Notes under the pieces: generated by a model
Databases searched by the model: none
Seen by the model: the letters and a program-made list of their open reading frames with translations, nothing else
Told to the model about the DNA's origin: nothing
Made by a program: the position numbers and the translations under genes
In this document: positions 24,557-41,836 of the stretch, piece by piece
Numbering within the stretch: the stretch's first letter is position 1
Layout: the number at the start of each line of letters is the position of its first letter
Source: Alnus glutinosa
Lineage: Eukaryota; Streptophyta; Magnoliopsida; Fagales; Betulaceae
DNA: 64,000 nt
Direction of reading: 5' to 3'
Assembly (NCBI RefSeq): GCF_958979055.1
Contig: NC_084886.1
Span: 49,118,654-49,182,653 of the forward strand

Positions 24557-26605
24557 TCATCTAGAGTTCAAATCAAATTCCCCAACTTCTCGCCACCCAT
24601 CCTGCATCCCTGCTTCTCCATTTTCGGTCTCTTCATCATTCAAGAAATCTTCAGACGGCTCCTTCTCATCTCTCTGAGCATTGTTTCCCCATCCATTTAT
24701 CATTTCATCTGTGTTACCTCCTTGCTCCTGCTCTCCCATGTCATGACCAATTGCAACATCGTTGCCCTGGGACCCAAGTGCACTTGCTCTTATCGGGCCT
24801 CGACCCATTGACTCTGCCCGAGCTTGCTCTGCCTGAACCATGGCCGCCATTCTCAATTTAGCCTCATGAGCCTCACGACCAGCTTTCTCTCTGGACTCTA
24901 TCTCTGCTCTTATTTCCAGCATGGCTCGCTTCTCCTCTTGGAGAAGAGCCTGCTCAATCATCAATCTCTCCTCAGATCGAAATTCCCCCATAGCTCGTTT
25001 GCGGGATATTATGTTGAAGGCAAGGGCCTGCTTCTCAAATGTCGCTGTAAACTCCGCAACTTTGGCAGCTATGTTATGATCCCATTGTTGGGATCGAGAA
25101 GGCATCTGGCCTGTGGTGTCAGAATCGAGTATCCTATCATCTTCTTCTGCTTCATAGTCTGCCACCACATGGTAAGGCAGCAATCTGCATAAATTTTGGG
25201 GGGGAAAAAAACAGGAATGAGATATCCTACCAAGTACAAAAGATTCCAAAATGTCATTGTGCAAATAATTTCAAAACAGTGGATATCTAGTTCATATCTC
25301 TTGCCCATCTGTTAGAATGATTCATATGAGAAGCAGGTATCACCGGCTTTACATGCAAGTAATGCACAGGGCAGCACGTCCCATCTTTTACCCTCTATTT
25401 TTTTTTTTTTTTTAATATTTTTTTACCACACTATCAAAGCTTAAACAAGTAATGGCTGAGTGTGCTATCACTCCCAACACACTCAATCAAGGATTACAAA
25501 CTACTCATGACACATTAGGATCAAGCAATCAGCAAATAAACAAATTGAATGGCTGCTCAGAAAAGAAAGAAAGAAAAAATAAAAAATAAAAAATTGAATG
25601 GCTACTTGTACATACTACATAAGTTCCACTGTATCATTGAATTAGAGCTTTAAAATTGAGGCGTGATCTATGAATTCTAACTTCAAAACTAATGTTCTCT
25701 CTTTTGCTCGTGTAATCAACATGCAACGCATCATATAACAACCAACTTAAAATATTAAGTGGAGATGCCAGGCATTTAGTTTTTGTTTTTACCCCCCTTT
25801 TGTTGGTCAGATGTCTAGTTACTAATCAAGCCAGATCAGTGAGACAAACTATTAGTCTTGATGAGAGAAAAGATGACTTTTACCTCTTTCTATGGTCAAG
25901 AGTTAAACGAAAGGCCTAATGCCACCCCTATCCTGTCCACTCCTTTACTACCCAAGCCAAGGCCTAGGGATCATAAAAAGATGAACTTTTACCTTCATGT
26001 TAAAGATGGGACTGTTGACATAAAATGGAAAAATCTCAAAAGACATCAAAACGTAGTCTACATGTTTTACATCACTTTTTAACAAACTAGACTTCCATTC
26101 CCATGAGAATCTTTGGAATCAGCTAAGGAGCAAGGATGCTTCAAGAAGAAGCAGCTATATCCATATCTAATATATATCAATGACAAGTAGTTCTTGGATC
26201 CTTCCCTCAAACCCCAGTTGAAGTCAACTTTGTTGTAGGTATTAACTGCAGATTCTGGACATTTGTAATTTGTTCTGATGAAATATTAGATACTCCCCCT
26301 CCCCCTCCCCTTACCCTTCACATACGCGCGCGCACACATTTAACCCTCCATTTGGGTATTGACATTTTGCACAAACATAACTATTCAATCATCCGATTGA
26401 CATTGTTGAGCAGTACAAGTACGCTCATTTTTTCATAGCAAGGGGAGGGTTTGGATAGTCAGATGAGTATGGAACATGTAGCAAGGACAAAAACAAGAGC
26501 TTAGATAAACACCCCGTTACCGTCGTTAATTCTCCACCGAACATAAAACATTTGGTGGATCTATTTGGTTATCTTAATGCTACATCTCTTCAGCTTTACA
26601 AAAAA

Positions 26606-26655
<50 letters not shown>

Positions 26656-29600
26656 GAAGAAGAAGAAGAAGAAGAAAGACCAAGTCACTGCATAATCAAA
26701 TTTCCCCTTAAGGTTCATAAATATGCCCGTAGAAAAATAGTAACAGAAAGAGTCTGCCTGAGATATGAAAAGCCAAAAAAAAAAGAAAGGGAAAATGTGA
26801 TGGAATACATGCAATAATATTGTAGAAGAGGTGATTTTGTTCTTTAGGGAAGCAAATAATAATTAAACATGAAATATGTGGCCGTTTGAGTTAATTAATT
26901 ATATAATATGCAGTTTTAACTCCATCTTCAAAAAACACCTAAACACATTCACCTATACAGTATTTTTTCATCACACTCAAAGAAGTAGGAAGACGATGTT
27001 TGATGCAATATTTATGCTGTGCAAGTACTATATAAATACATATCAGAAGATATTTTTTTCCCAGTGTGTGAAAGATATATGAATAAAATAGCACCGACAA
27101 AGGCTGGCCAATTACTCCCCAACTCCAAGCGATGTTGTGAGTAATTTAATCACCACATCTATAAAATGCATGCTACATAATGATAGTAGCATGCTAGCTT
27201 GCCACATAATCTTCAATGTTTGTTGCAACAAGACCATATTTGACATCCATTGGTTTCTCCTCAAGTTTAAAACCTCAATAGATAACTTACTCGTCATAGC
27301 CAATACTTAGGCCACATAATGACCATTGCCAATTAAAATTAAGCAATAACACCAAGAGTAGTCATGGAAGAGGAAGACAGACATCTTGATTTAATTCATC
27401 CACAAAGCGTCTATAGATTAAGCACAAAGAGCTCATAATTTACAGATGCTCTAAGAATGAGATAGAGGTCTTTTTAGTTTCTGATATACACTTCTAGTTG
27501 CCAACCTCAGTGTTCAACTAATAAGAGAACAAGCCTCAACTTAAAGTCAACTAAAATGATTTTGTCCCATATTTTTTTTGATAAATAATCGAAATATCAT
27601 AAAAGCAAAAAGCGTTACTCAGGTACAGATGGAGTATACAAGAGAAACATCTAGCTAGAAGGAGAAATAATCGAATTCACATGAGTATGTCCTAGAATAC
27701 TCTTTCTAAGAGGATTTTTCACTATGTGGAAACATGAGAAATAATTATTACCAGTCCAATAATTCTCAAAATCGATCATTATAACTATTTCAAAATGAAG
27801 CATACTTTGACCCACAGAAAACAGTGCAATTCAATCATGGGCTTTTCCCACTAGATGCAATTACAATTGCAAAAAATGGTATGGAAATCCAAATGAGAAA
27901 TAAAGAATAAATAAAAACATACATGCATGAAGGGTCACATGAATTTTTCCCAACAAATTTAAACAAAAGATGCTCTAATATCATTCTCCACATGCAAATT
28001 TTCTTTCCCACTCTCAATGGGGGAAGGCAGGCCTCATCCCTGCAATGGGAAGGAGGGCCAACCCTATGGGGTAGGGTACTGGCCATGGTAATCCAGAAGG
28101 AAAAATGATATTCCAATAGCATTTATGATCCTTCTAATGAGTTTCTGCATCATCTCATCCACATCCATCCTAAAAACCTTTATATCTATGCTAAAAAGAA
28201 AAATCTTAGGCTGGATGTGAACACCAAAGTATATTTTAAATATCATATAACATGTGTATGTTAATGGAACTTTCAAAATGTATTTCCAGATATATTCAAA
28301 TATTATAGTTTGAAGCCTAAGAACACATAAGAACAGGACCTTATTGTCTGCATTTGCTGGAATGTTGTACACATGATGCTAGGGAGATTGATACCTTGGG
28401 GAGTCTTTTAGTGAGATCATAATATAGTATGTTGAGACACCACTTAACCTCAAAGCTTAAGCCTATGGGTTTAGTCCCAACTATACTATATTAATCACTT
28501 ACACTTATGACATTTTTCCAATGCGGGACTCAAACCTTTATACACTCACACGTGTATTCTCAACACGTGACCTGATTGTCTTACGGGCTTTTCTGGAAGA
28601 AGCTTTTTAATCTTCATTTCTAAAGTGGCAGCATATTAGAGACTTCCAAACACCCATATTTTTTTTAACAAAAACCTCTTACGCCACCTTCTGAAAGGTA
28701 TAATGCTAACATGGTGTCAACCTTTTTCTTAACATAACTCAATTTTTCCTTAAAATGAGTAGGCAGTTTTGATAACATAACTTCTGTTTCCAAACCATAT
28801 GAGACATTTCTTCGCTTTCCATACATCCATAGTAAAAAGAAAAGAATAAAATTCTGGCAAGCGAGATAGTTAAATTGCGCATGAAGTAGTGCATTATCAC
28901 AAAGAAGCTCCTTCAACAAAGATACACATGAGGTGCAGGGATCTAAACAAATAGAAGACATCATACCAGCACTTTACTCTTTGGGATACAGATCCAAAAT
29001 CCACTTCATAGAGATATTTGCCAAGGAAAAAAAAGAGACATATATTTGAATGTGTATATCTATGTATGTATTTACATATGTATATGTAACAAGCTTCACT
29101 TGGCCAGATAGGGTTGGAGAAGCACAACATAAGATAACCATTTTTTTTTTCTGATAAGTCATAAATTGGTCTCATTAAAAGCGTAAGGAACCCCTAAACA
29201 TACTGGAAGTAAACAAGAGGAAGCACCTAACTAGAAAATCAATCTCATTATAAGCATAGAGAGGTGCAAGCCAAGTACATAAGGAGTATACAAAAAAGAC
29301 CCCAAATTAAGGAGAAAACGAAGAACAAGAGTCCCTTAATTCTGTAAAACTAAAAAAGCGAGGACTATTTTATGTCAAAAAAATAGAAGCACAAGTACTG
29401 TAACAAAAGAATCCAAAATCTGGAAAATGCTAGGTTATAAGAAATGCTTTGCAAGCATGGAATTTGTAATGATTCAATCCTCAAAGCTGACTACAGTGAG
29501 TTAGACTGAAATACCAAGAGTGCACGCAAACGTTCATATACAATGCTCAAGAGAAAAACACGAAACACTCATTCATTTTATAAATACAAAATCATCGCCT

Positions 29601-30860
29601 TTCTTGGCATCATAATATATCTTATTCGGGACAAATTTATCAGAGCAGCGTTTGTAGCTGTTAAACTGTGACACCAACTGCTACAATAACAACTTGGGGT
29701 AAATTAATCACGCATTCCCACTTCAAGCAACAAATTAGCGTTCACTTCTGGCATTTTATTCTTGTATTTTTTTTGTGCATATTTGCTTTTTTCACTTTGT
29801 CGCAGTTATAACACAAGACAAACATATAAATCATATAGAGAAGCACAGATGACAAGGCAGACTAGGCAGTGCAAAATAAAACAGGATAGCCAAATGGTAT
29901 TATACCATATGGCACATGACTCCAAACACCAAAAACCATATTCAGTTTGTATCTGAATTTGCTTCCCATTCTTTGGGGAAACCAGATTCACAACACTTTC
30001 CAACTCTGCCACATGTATGAATATGAAATATAAGCAACCCACACTCACCATTTATTCATTCAAGGTGCCATATGTCATCAAAAACCAATTTTCTTCCGTC
30101 CTTATGTACATGAATTATTGTATTCACTGACCGAAAACCTAAAAAAATAATAATATTTTGGGTACTTTATGCAATACATAACTAACCTGTTTCTGTCTGT
30201 ATTAAGGAAGCAACAGAATTCAGGGGGTATTCAAGGCATACAAATCCAAAAGCAAAGCGAATTATTTAACTGCCAGATATTAAAATCTCTGGTATTAAAG
30301 CTCCAGTAGCCCATTCAAATCATGCCACATACACCATTGCACAGACCCGAATGCTGATATGGCAAGATATTGACAAAGGTACCAGAATCTAAGACAAGAG
30401 AGCAGTCCAAGAAGTTTGTGCATAACACCACGTTCTTGAATCTTGATTATAGTCTTAACCCAAAAAACTCACACTTTTCAAAGCAATTCACTTTATAGGC
30501 ATATGTATCCATCTTTCAACTATAAATTTTTGCAGTCAAAATGCGATACAATTGTACAGCAAATGCACAAGCATATGTAGAACCCATCTATAATACATTC
30601 AAAAAACCGCTAATTCCTTCTAGCAAAATTCTCTAAGCAACCAAGCAGCAAGTCACCAAATTTCACATTTCACAAAACCAATTACCGAAAAGCATACACA
30701 ACAAAACGAAACCCTAATCGAAAAAACGAACCTTTCGCAGGCGTCCTCGAGCGAAGCGAAGGGGCGCTTGAAGTCCGGGTGGCAGACCCGCCACGCATCC
30801 TGGTAAGCCATCTGGAGCTCCGCCTGGTTCCCGGGTCGGGTCACCCTACTCTGCTGCTGC

Positions 30861-30898
<38 letters not shown>

Positions 30899-31255
30899 TT
30901 GCTGCTGCTGCTGAGGGCTCGGATTGCTAGGGCTTTGCTGCAAATTAGCGATGTGGTTGTTAGGGTTGTTGGGGACGTTAGGGTTGTTAGGGTTCGGCGC
31001 AAGATTGATGGGTCGGAGCGGTCGCAGGTGCGCGTCGATGTTCGACGGGAAGCGCGAAATGGCCGCCGCTTGTTGCTGTTGTAATTGTTGTTGGTGCTGC
31101 TGTTGTTTTTGCAGCTGTTGAAAGAGCATCAATTGCTGCTGTTGCTGTTGCTGTTGCTGTAGCATCATCTGTTGGTGTTGGTGTTGGTGTTGGTGTTGCT
31201 GCTGCTGTTGGTGTTGCTGTTGGTGTTGCTGAGCCAATGCCTTTGCCTCTTCCAT
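24557..31255 (-). CDS. BRIP: GLTSCR1-domain SWI/SNF subunit, BRIP1/BRIP2-like (383 aa, two exons)
   Basis: Plant GLTSCR1-domain proteins (BRIP1/2) bind the BRM ATPase and are subunits of a nuclear SWI/SNF chromatin-remodelling complex. Exon 1 is 31255-30732 and exon 2 is 25184-24557; the intron is 5,547 bp, GT/AG, phase 2, and joins ...DACE-R-LLPYH... cleanly. Exon 1 starts MEEAKALAQQ and is Gln/His-rich, with one run of about 21 glutamines and several shorter ones. Residues about 150-270 form the GLTSCR domain: YQDAWRVCHPDFKRPFASLE, PYHVVADYEAEEDDRIL, AAKVAEFTATFEKQALAFN. Charged sequence follows (LLQEEKRAMLEIRAEIESRE), then an acidic tail ending FDLNSR. The 5' leader is CT-rich (31290-31376). 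The symbol reflects family, not a proven one-to-one orthologue. Confidence 0.9.
26607..26652. repeat. Poly-A tract of 46 residues followed by (GAA)n
   Basis: An uninterrupted run of A from 26607 to 26652 is followed by GGGG and AAGAAGAAGAAGAAG. It may be a retroposon tail, but no matching target duplication was identified. Confidence 0.8.
27580..27680 (-). mobile_element. LINE 3'-end fragment
   Basis: TTGATAAATAATCGAAATATCATAAAAGCAAAAAGCG followed by GGAGTATACAAGAGAAAC matches, in the same orientation, the terminal non-coding part of the LINE tail at 19100-19180. It is non-coding and truncated. Confidence 0.55.
29150..29330 (-). mobile_element. Duplicated LINE 3'-end fragments
   Basis: Two successive pieces read TCTCATTAAAAGCGTAAGG...GTAAACAAGAGGAAG and TCTCATTATAAGCATAGAG...AAGGAGTATACAAAAAAG. 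Both match the terminal non-coding part of the L1-type tails elsewhere in the window. Confidence 0.55.
30850..30913 (-). repeat. CAG/CAA repeat coding a ~21-residue polyglutamine run
   Basis: On the minus strand the repeat mixes CAG and CAA codons (interrupted), inside exon 1 of the GLTSCR1-domain gene. Interruptions usually slow repeat expansion. Shorter Gln and Gln-His repeats lie at about 31060-31235. Confidence 0.9.
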
Positions 31256-31289
31256 CTCTATATCGACCCACAAATATTGAATTAAAACA

Positions 31290-31376
31290 TACACTCTCTC
31301 TCTCTCTCTCTCGAAGCTGGCCTTCTCTCTCTATAGAATCAAAGATCTGTGGCTTTCTCTCTCTCTCTCTCTCTCA
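31290..31376 (-). promoter_or_regulatory. CT/GA-rich 5' leader of the GLTSCR1-domain gene
   Basis: Two (CT)n blocks (31292-31312 and about 31353-31374 on the plus strand) lie immediately upstream of the ATG at 31255. GA/CT-rich leaders are common at plant transcription starts. Exact start unknown. Confidence 0.45.
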
Positions 31377-31532
31377 AGAACAAGTGTGGCAGTGGGCGTG
31401 CTTGGGAGGTGAGGGTAGAGGGCAAGAGCCAAGAGGGTCACTCAGAGTCTGTGAGTATGATGATGATGATGTATGCGTCTCTCTTTTTGGCACTGTAGGA
31501 TTGAACACGACCGCACCTAACCACTGCCACCC

Positions 31533-31533
<1 letters not shown>

Positions 31534-31582
<49 letters not shown>
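31534..31582. repeat. (TA)n microsatellite
   Basis: An uninterrupted TA repeat of about 24 units lies upstream of the GLTSCR1-domain gene. Similar (TA)n tracts are at about 11479-11508, 32529-32580, 35251-35282, 51884-51918 and 53908-53942. Confidence 0.9.
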
Positions 31583-31584
<2 letters not shown>

Positions 31585-31599
31585 GTTTTTTCTTGTTGC

Positions 31600-32525
31600 T
31601 TTTTGTATATTTGTAAATTTGTAATATGCTTCGGCAATCGGCATTTTCTGGTGAGGCTTCCCACAGGATTTAATGAGCAGTTCAGATTTAAGACAAAAGC
31701 TGTGTTAGATTCAAAAATTATTTCCTATGAAAATCTCATCTTTTCAACTATACGTGTATTTGTAAACTCCAAAGGAATTGTTCGCCTTTGGCCAAAAGGA
31801 ATATCCACTTCATTGCAATTGAAAATGAGAGGAGTCATCTTAAAAAAAATAAAAATAAAAATAGATGAGTCGTTTCTTTTTTTTCTTTTTTTTTTAGTTG
31901 GTGGAAGTGGCCCAATAAGCAATGTTGTGAGTACGTATGGTGTGTTGGTAGCATACACCCGTTACTTTTCCTTATTTTCTATTTTCTAAAAAATACTCAA
32001 CTTTAAAATAATTTTTTTTTTTTTACTTTTTATATTATATTAATAATTTTATTATTATTATTCAAATAATTACAATACAAATTTTTTTTTACTTATTCAT
32101 ATAAATTCTTTATACTTTATAGAGGACCGATCCCTACACAACCTTGTTGTTCACAATTTGTGCACAACCACGTCGGTCCACCAATGTTAGTGGTTGTACA
32201 CAATCTTGTTGTACAATAGGCTTTTCCTTATTTTATATTACATTAATTACTTTTTACTATTACTAAAAAAAAAATCAACTTAACAATTTTTATCAAACAC
32301 GCACGTTGATTCGCGCTCCTATAAATCTAAGAGATATGATCTTTTGCCACTCCAATATACAACTCTTGACGACTTTGCTCATGTGGCAAAGTAGTCCTCT
32401 ATCTAGTTTTATGGTTTTTTTTCTTAAAAAATAAAATATAAAAGTAAAAATTGTCACGTAGACAAATGTGGTCAAAAGTTGTAGAAGATATGACATGTGA
32501 TAACTTTTATATTTACTTTTTTTAA

Positions 32526-32582
<57 letters not shown>

Positions 32583-33940
32583 CTTAAAGCTAACCAAGAA
32601 CCACTTTCCTGCGAGGCCATAATGATTAAATGTTATGTCTGTGAGTGACAAAAAATCATATATCTATTTCTAAATCTTACGGTGGTGAGGAGAACAATAA
32701 TATAAAAAACAATTGAGGCAATTCTTCAATGACGTGATCTTTTAACATGGCTTATTAATTTATTAATTTATGTTGCTGAAATAAAAGTTTTAATTAAACA
32801 TTTTTAGTTATTAAACAAAATATAAAATTTGAACAGAAATAAAGTAAGTGTTTCGCTTTTGCATATAAAGTTTGGTAATGGAGGTCATTTGGAGAAAATT
32901 ATTATTTTCATTCAAAAAATTTAAAAATTCTATTTAATAAAAAAACAGAAAAAGAAAATACTAGTAGACCACATTAACAAAAGGATGGCATGTAATTAAG
33001 ATGTAACTTCTATTATAGTTTTTCTGTGGGGGACTCGAGGCTCTAACAGGTAAATAATGAGGGAGATGCGCTGAAAATAGTGCAAATTTTATGAAATGAT
33101 GAATCTTGTTGGAGTCGTTATGGACAACTGATCGAGGATGCTCAAGTTAGACTAAATAGTTTTCAATCATGGTGTATATGTCATATTAGAAGGGAGGTAA
33201 ACGAAGCAATCTACAGTATCTACTATTTGGTGAAAGCAGCTCTCCATCAATCTCTAGATTAGGTGTGAATGGCAAACTTTTAAATTCTATCCAAAAAATT
33301 TGTACTTGCTAAGAAAAAAGCTTTTCATTGACTTTTAATGAAAGAATAATGTTTCTTCTCAAAAAAAAAAAAAAAAAAAAAAATCCATTATAATTGTAAT
33401 TACATACTACACGTGGTTATCTCAATCATGTTTTAAAATCACGATCTAACCATTATATTTATAAAATAAGTTTAAAACTATGATTTGTTTTGTTTTGTTC
33501 AAAGCAACTATGATTTGTTCGCTAGTAAGAAAAATGATTTTTTGGGGGAAATATATGTAACTCTTCAAGATATCACCTAATTTACAAACACACTCCAAGT
33601 TATCATTTTAGTTTTTTCAAACTATCAGTACGTTACAATTTAGCTCATTCCCTTAAATGTTAACATTGAAATGGATGGAGTATTGTGCATGTAGTACGTA
33701 TGTGCAACATTTTGATATAAAATATCTAAATTGTCTTTAAAAAATTATTAAAAATAAAAGAGAAAAATAATAATAATAATAAAGTTTATGGTAAATGTCT
33801 AATAAATTTATAAGTTGAAGCGTCATTTGTATTTGATCCCTTACTTTTTAAAAGTAAGCATTCGGTGCTTAACTTTTTTTTTTTGTAAATTTGATCCGTT
33901 ATTTTTTTTTTCCTCATCACCAAAAACAAAGAAAACATTC
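31600..33940. other. Divergent intergenic region, AT-rich, no gene seen
   Basis: This separates the GLTSCR1-domain gene (-) and CLPP6 (+). It holds an AT-rich MITE-like stretch (31995-32100), a short near-inverted repeat around 32130-32215 (TACACAACCTTGTTGTTCAC and GTACACAATCTTGTTGTAC), a (TA)n tract and a poly-A tail-like run (33361-33383). Confidence 0.5.
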
Positions 33941-33956
33941 AACTACAAGAGCGAGA

Positions 33957-34900
33957 AACATGTAGCCAAGGCTCTTTCTAAGCAAGAAAAAACCATCTAG
34001 TTTTACCTCTCTGGGTTCTTCTTCCAGAACGCTTGATCTGCCCGAAGCCTTCCCCTCCCCAGTTTTGTTGTTGTTCCTCTTAGCTTTTTAAGCTAAGATG
34101 GTTTTTGGTAAAAGTTAGAGTCTCCCCACCACTAGGGTTGTGGAAGTTTTGTCTTCCCGGTGTGGATCCGATGGAGGTTGTTTTATATTTATTGTTTTTA
34201 GTTTGCGGTGGCAGGTGAGTTTATTGGTAAAGGTGCTAGAGGGGAATGGTCGTCCATGGCGTGTTGACGACAGAGATCGTGATCGAGTTTTTTCACTGTC
34301 AAATTTTTGGAGGCTAGATCTATGAGTTTTTGTCGTCTTCTGTTGGACACGCGCCTTTTAGTCTTATTCGCCGTCAATCTCTGGTGTTTCGGCCGCTTTT
34401 TACGACTGTGCGGTTTCTCAATGGGCGACGTGTGGTCATCACGCGCTTCGGTGGTTTTTTGTGTTGGGCTATGCGTGATGACTACAAACTGGTTGTTTTG
34501 TCATGCCTGGTGGTGCTTGAGTGCTGAAGGGCATCTTCTGGCGGCGGCGGCTCTCCTGAAAGGCAGATTCTCTTTTGAGCTTTTCCTGTATTGTTTTTGT
34601 TTGTGTTTTTCTCTAACAATTTGTTTTGTGCATGTATTAATTTAGTTATTAGCTTTTGCCCAGAATGTGTTACCGACTCTCTGTTCAAGTAAAAGTATAT
34701 GTTAACGTAAAGACACCATTCTGTTGGTTAGATTTTTTTAGTGGTAATTATTTATATTTGTACGAGTCTATTAGACTCATGTTGAATGTTCACCTTTATG
34801 GTGATCGAATATGTTCATCTTTATGGTGTTTGATGTTGTAACGTTGGTTTTATCGCTGAAAGGTTAACTTTCCTTATAAAAAAAAAAAAAAAAAAAACAC
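33957..34900 (+). mobile_element. Retroposed non-LTR element with poly-A tail and target duplication
   Basis: The segment ends in a run of about 20 A (34878-34897). It is flanked by near-identical direct repeats CTACAAGAGCGAGA (33943-33956) and CTACAAGAACGAGA (34901-34914), as made by LINE-driven retroposition. It is GT-rich with no recognisable reverse transcriptase, so it may be a LINE untranslated region or a non-autonomous retroposon. It sits about 70-80 bp upstream of the CLPP6 start codon. Confidence 0.65.
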
Positions 34901-34982
34901 CTACAAGAACGAGAGTGGATTCAGTTTGAATCACAGTTTCAGGGAAACCTCTATCCCTAGAGAAACCTCCTCTCTCTGAGAA

Positions 34983-39922
<4,940 letters not shown>

Positions 39923-40928
39923 AGGCTACACTTATTTGTGCCCGACTGTTTTATGCACTCAATTTTTATACTGCAGCTGGTTGTCAAATTATATTTAGCA
40001 TTGCCTCCCATGATAGTATGCCAAAACATCCATAGCTGCATGTGTTTCTGAAATTTTGGATCCAGATTTGAGTTGACTCCACTTCCAAACAAGGCCATTG
40101 ATTTATTGTTCTGAAGCTTGCTATCAATATTAATGCTAATATTTTGAGGTTTTGGTTTTAAGAACACTGGGTTTTATCTAACTCTGAGGGTTGTGGTTTA
40201 GCTCATTAATGCTTTCCTTTGGTTTTAGTATTGTGGATGTTTGTTCTTCCTTACAGCACATGTAGTCCTGGTTTTGTGCAACTTTAATCGAGTATTTTTT
40301 TTATGCGATTTACTATTCTAGCTTTGTACTTGAACTACTCGCAAGTTGCAACCAAAATAGCAATCCAACTAAAGGCAAAATCGAGGGAACAGATTTCTGC
40401 CTTGTTTGGCAAAAACATATATATATATATATTTTAAATTGTTAATAAGCAATTCAAAATATAAAATACTTTAAAAAAAATTAAAAGACAAATCACTTTT
40501 CAGATGTCGACCTTTTCCAGTCCAATGTAAAAGCACGTCATGTGCAAAAGAAATGCGGCACTAATGTTTCTGAGGATTTTTTTTTTTTTTTTTTTTTTTT
40601 TTTGTTGATAAGTATGGTTTCTGAGGATTCTTAGATGGACAAAAAGTTTTATTTTAAATTAAGTTGTATGAATTTTTTCAACCTAGTTTATTAAATTGAG
40701 AAGTGATCAAAATACATATGATTTTTAAAAATATATGTGAGAATCACGTGCTATATAAAAAATGCGTGAGAATTTGATGCATTTTGGACACGTCATTTTA
40801 ATAAATAAATTGGGTTAAAAGAAATATTTTCAACCTAATTTGAAGAAAAACTCTTCTTAGATTACTAATTAAGTTGGTGTTGTTCCTAACTCGAGCTTCA
40901 CGTAGACTTTGGGTGGTTTTTATGACGG
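39923..40928. other. CLPP6 3'UTR and intergenic DNA
   Basis: 3'UTR of CLPP6 followed by AT-rich DNA with a short (TA)n (40420-40432) and a poly-T run (40578-40603). No other gene is seen. Confidence 0.45.
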
Positions 40929-41265
40929 GAAAAATGTAAAATTAGTCATTGTGGTTTACTTGATTTACAATTACCTACATGTGATATCAAAATGAACTCG
41001 GATGTTCTTGTGGTCTTTCAAATTTATAGTTTCTTTAATTTTTTTAGTTTTGTATATATATTTATTAAGAGTGACACGTGTCATCATTTTATTAGTGCTA
41101 GCGTGACACACTAACAGAATCTGTAAAGTGTTTTGACGGAATTTGACTGAAAGAGTATTTTTTTTTTTTTTTTTTGCATACCCCAATGATCTTTGAGTTC
41201 ATTTTGATACCACATTAAGCTAATTGTAAATCAGGTAAATCACATTGATTGATTTTACATTTTTC
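40929..41265. mobile_element. Inverted-repeat MITE-like element
   Basis: GAAAAATGTAAAATTAGTCA at the left and the imperfect complement of it at the right (ending TTTTACATTTTTC) form inverted repeats of about 70 bp, including TTGATTTACAATTA. Between them is AT-rich DNA with GACACGTGTCATC. No clear target duplication was found, so the superfamily is left open. Confidence 0.65.
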
Positions 41266-41586
41266 TCTGTTATAATTTACCCCATTGACGAATAAAGAAA
41301 ACCAAACAAATTTTTTATTTTTTTATTTGCCAAAGAATCGGGTTTAGTAAGAGTTATTAAGTAATTCTACAAGTTACACTTATGTTCGTTCAATAATGAT
41401 ATGACTTTTAAAATTACTATTAGACTTGTGATTGATCGTTTTGAATTTAATCAAATGATAATTTGAAAAAAATTTCATTATTGAAAGGACATATGAGTAA
41501 CTTGTAGGATTACTGGTTTAATGCTTCTGAATGAAGAAAAAAAAAAAAAAAAAAGGTCAATGAAAATGAGAAGTCAAAAGGAGGGT

Positions 41587-41609
41587 TGGGCTGGGCTGGG
41601 CTGGGCTGG
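41587..41609 (+). repeat. Short (GGGCT)n pentanucleotide repeat
   Basis: Four tandem GGGCT units lie shortly upstream of the YqaJ-type nuclease gene. Confidence 0.85.
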
Positions 41610-41751
41610 ATTTTGTCTGATCCATGGGGCCGTTAAACCCTCTCATCCCATCTTAAACCCTCTCCGTCCGTCGATGTCTGTGTCTGAAGTTGCTCTACAA
41701 AGTACAAACTAGGGGTTTGATTTCTGATTCACAGAGAGAAAGAGAGAGAAC

Positions 41752-41760
41752 ATGGCGTGA
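41752..41760 (+). promoter_or_regulatory. Minimal upstream ORF in the nuclease gene leader
   Basis: ATGGCGTGA, a two-codon upstream ORF, lies 77 bp before the proposed start at 41837. A second short upstream ORF begins at the ATG at about 41767. If this leader is transcribed they could lower translation of the main frame. Confidence 0.35.
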
Positions 41761-41836
41761 AAGAGATGTTTTATCTTTGCATTCAGAGCCGTAAGAATTC
41801 TTCGATTGCTAAATTAAGGGATTAATCGAAGTCCCT

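Larger units (their letters stand above)
25185..30731 (-). other. 5.5-kb intron of the GLTSCR1-domain gene
   Basis: This contains no supportable host gene. It holds fragments of LINE 3' ends (near 27580-27680 and 29150-29330), a 46-A run (26607-26652) followed by a GAA repeat, and other low-complexity DNA. The reading frames visible here are short and unlike known proteins. Confidence 0.6.

Noticed and set aside
30779..31121. Leucine- and cysteine-rich plus-strand frames
   Set aside because: Shadows of the CAG/CAA repeat in exon 1 of the GLTSCR1-domain gene.
31237..31989. Long plus-strand frame (250 codons) across the GLTSCR1-gene leader
   Set aside because: It is composed of CT repeats, a TA repeat read as alternating Tyr/Ile and AT-rich DNA; no protein-like domain, and it overlaps the promoter of the minus-strand gene.
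34140..34645. Overlapping plus-strand frames in the retroposon
   Set aside because: They lie in the poly-A-tailed insert, overlap in two frames, and match no reverse transcriptase or other domain.
41521..41712. 63-codon frame with Gly-Trp-Ala-Gly-Leu repeat
   Set aside because: Produced by the (GGGCT)n repeat and a poly-A run; no support as a protein.
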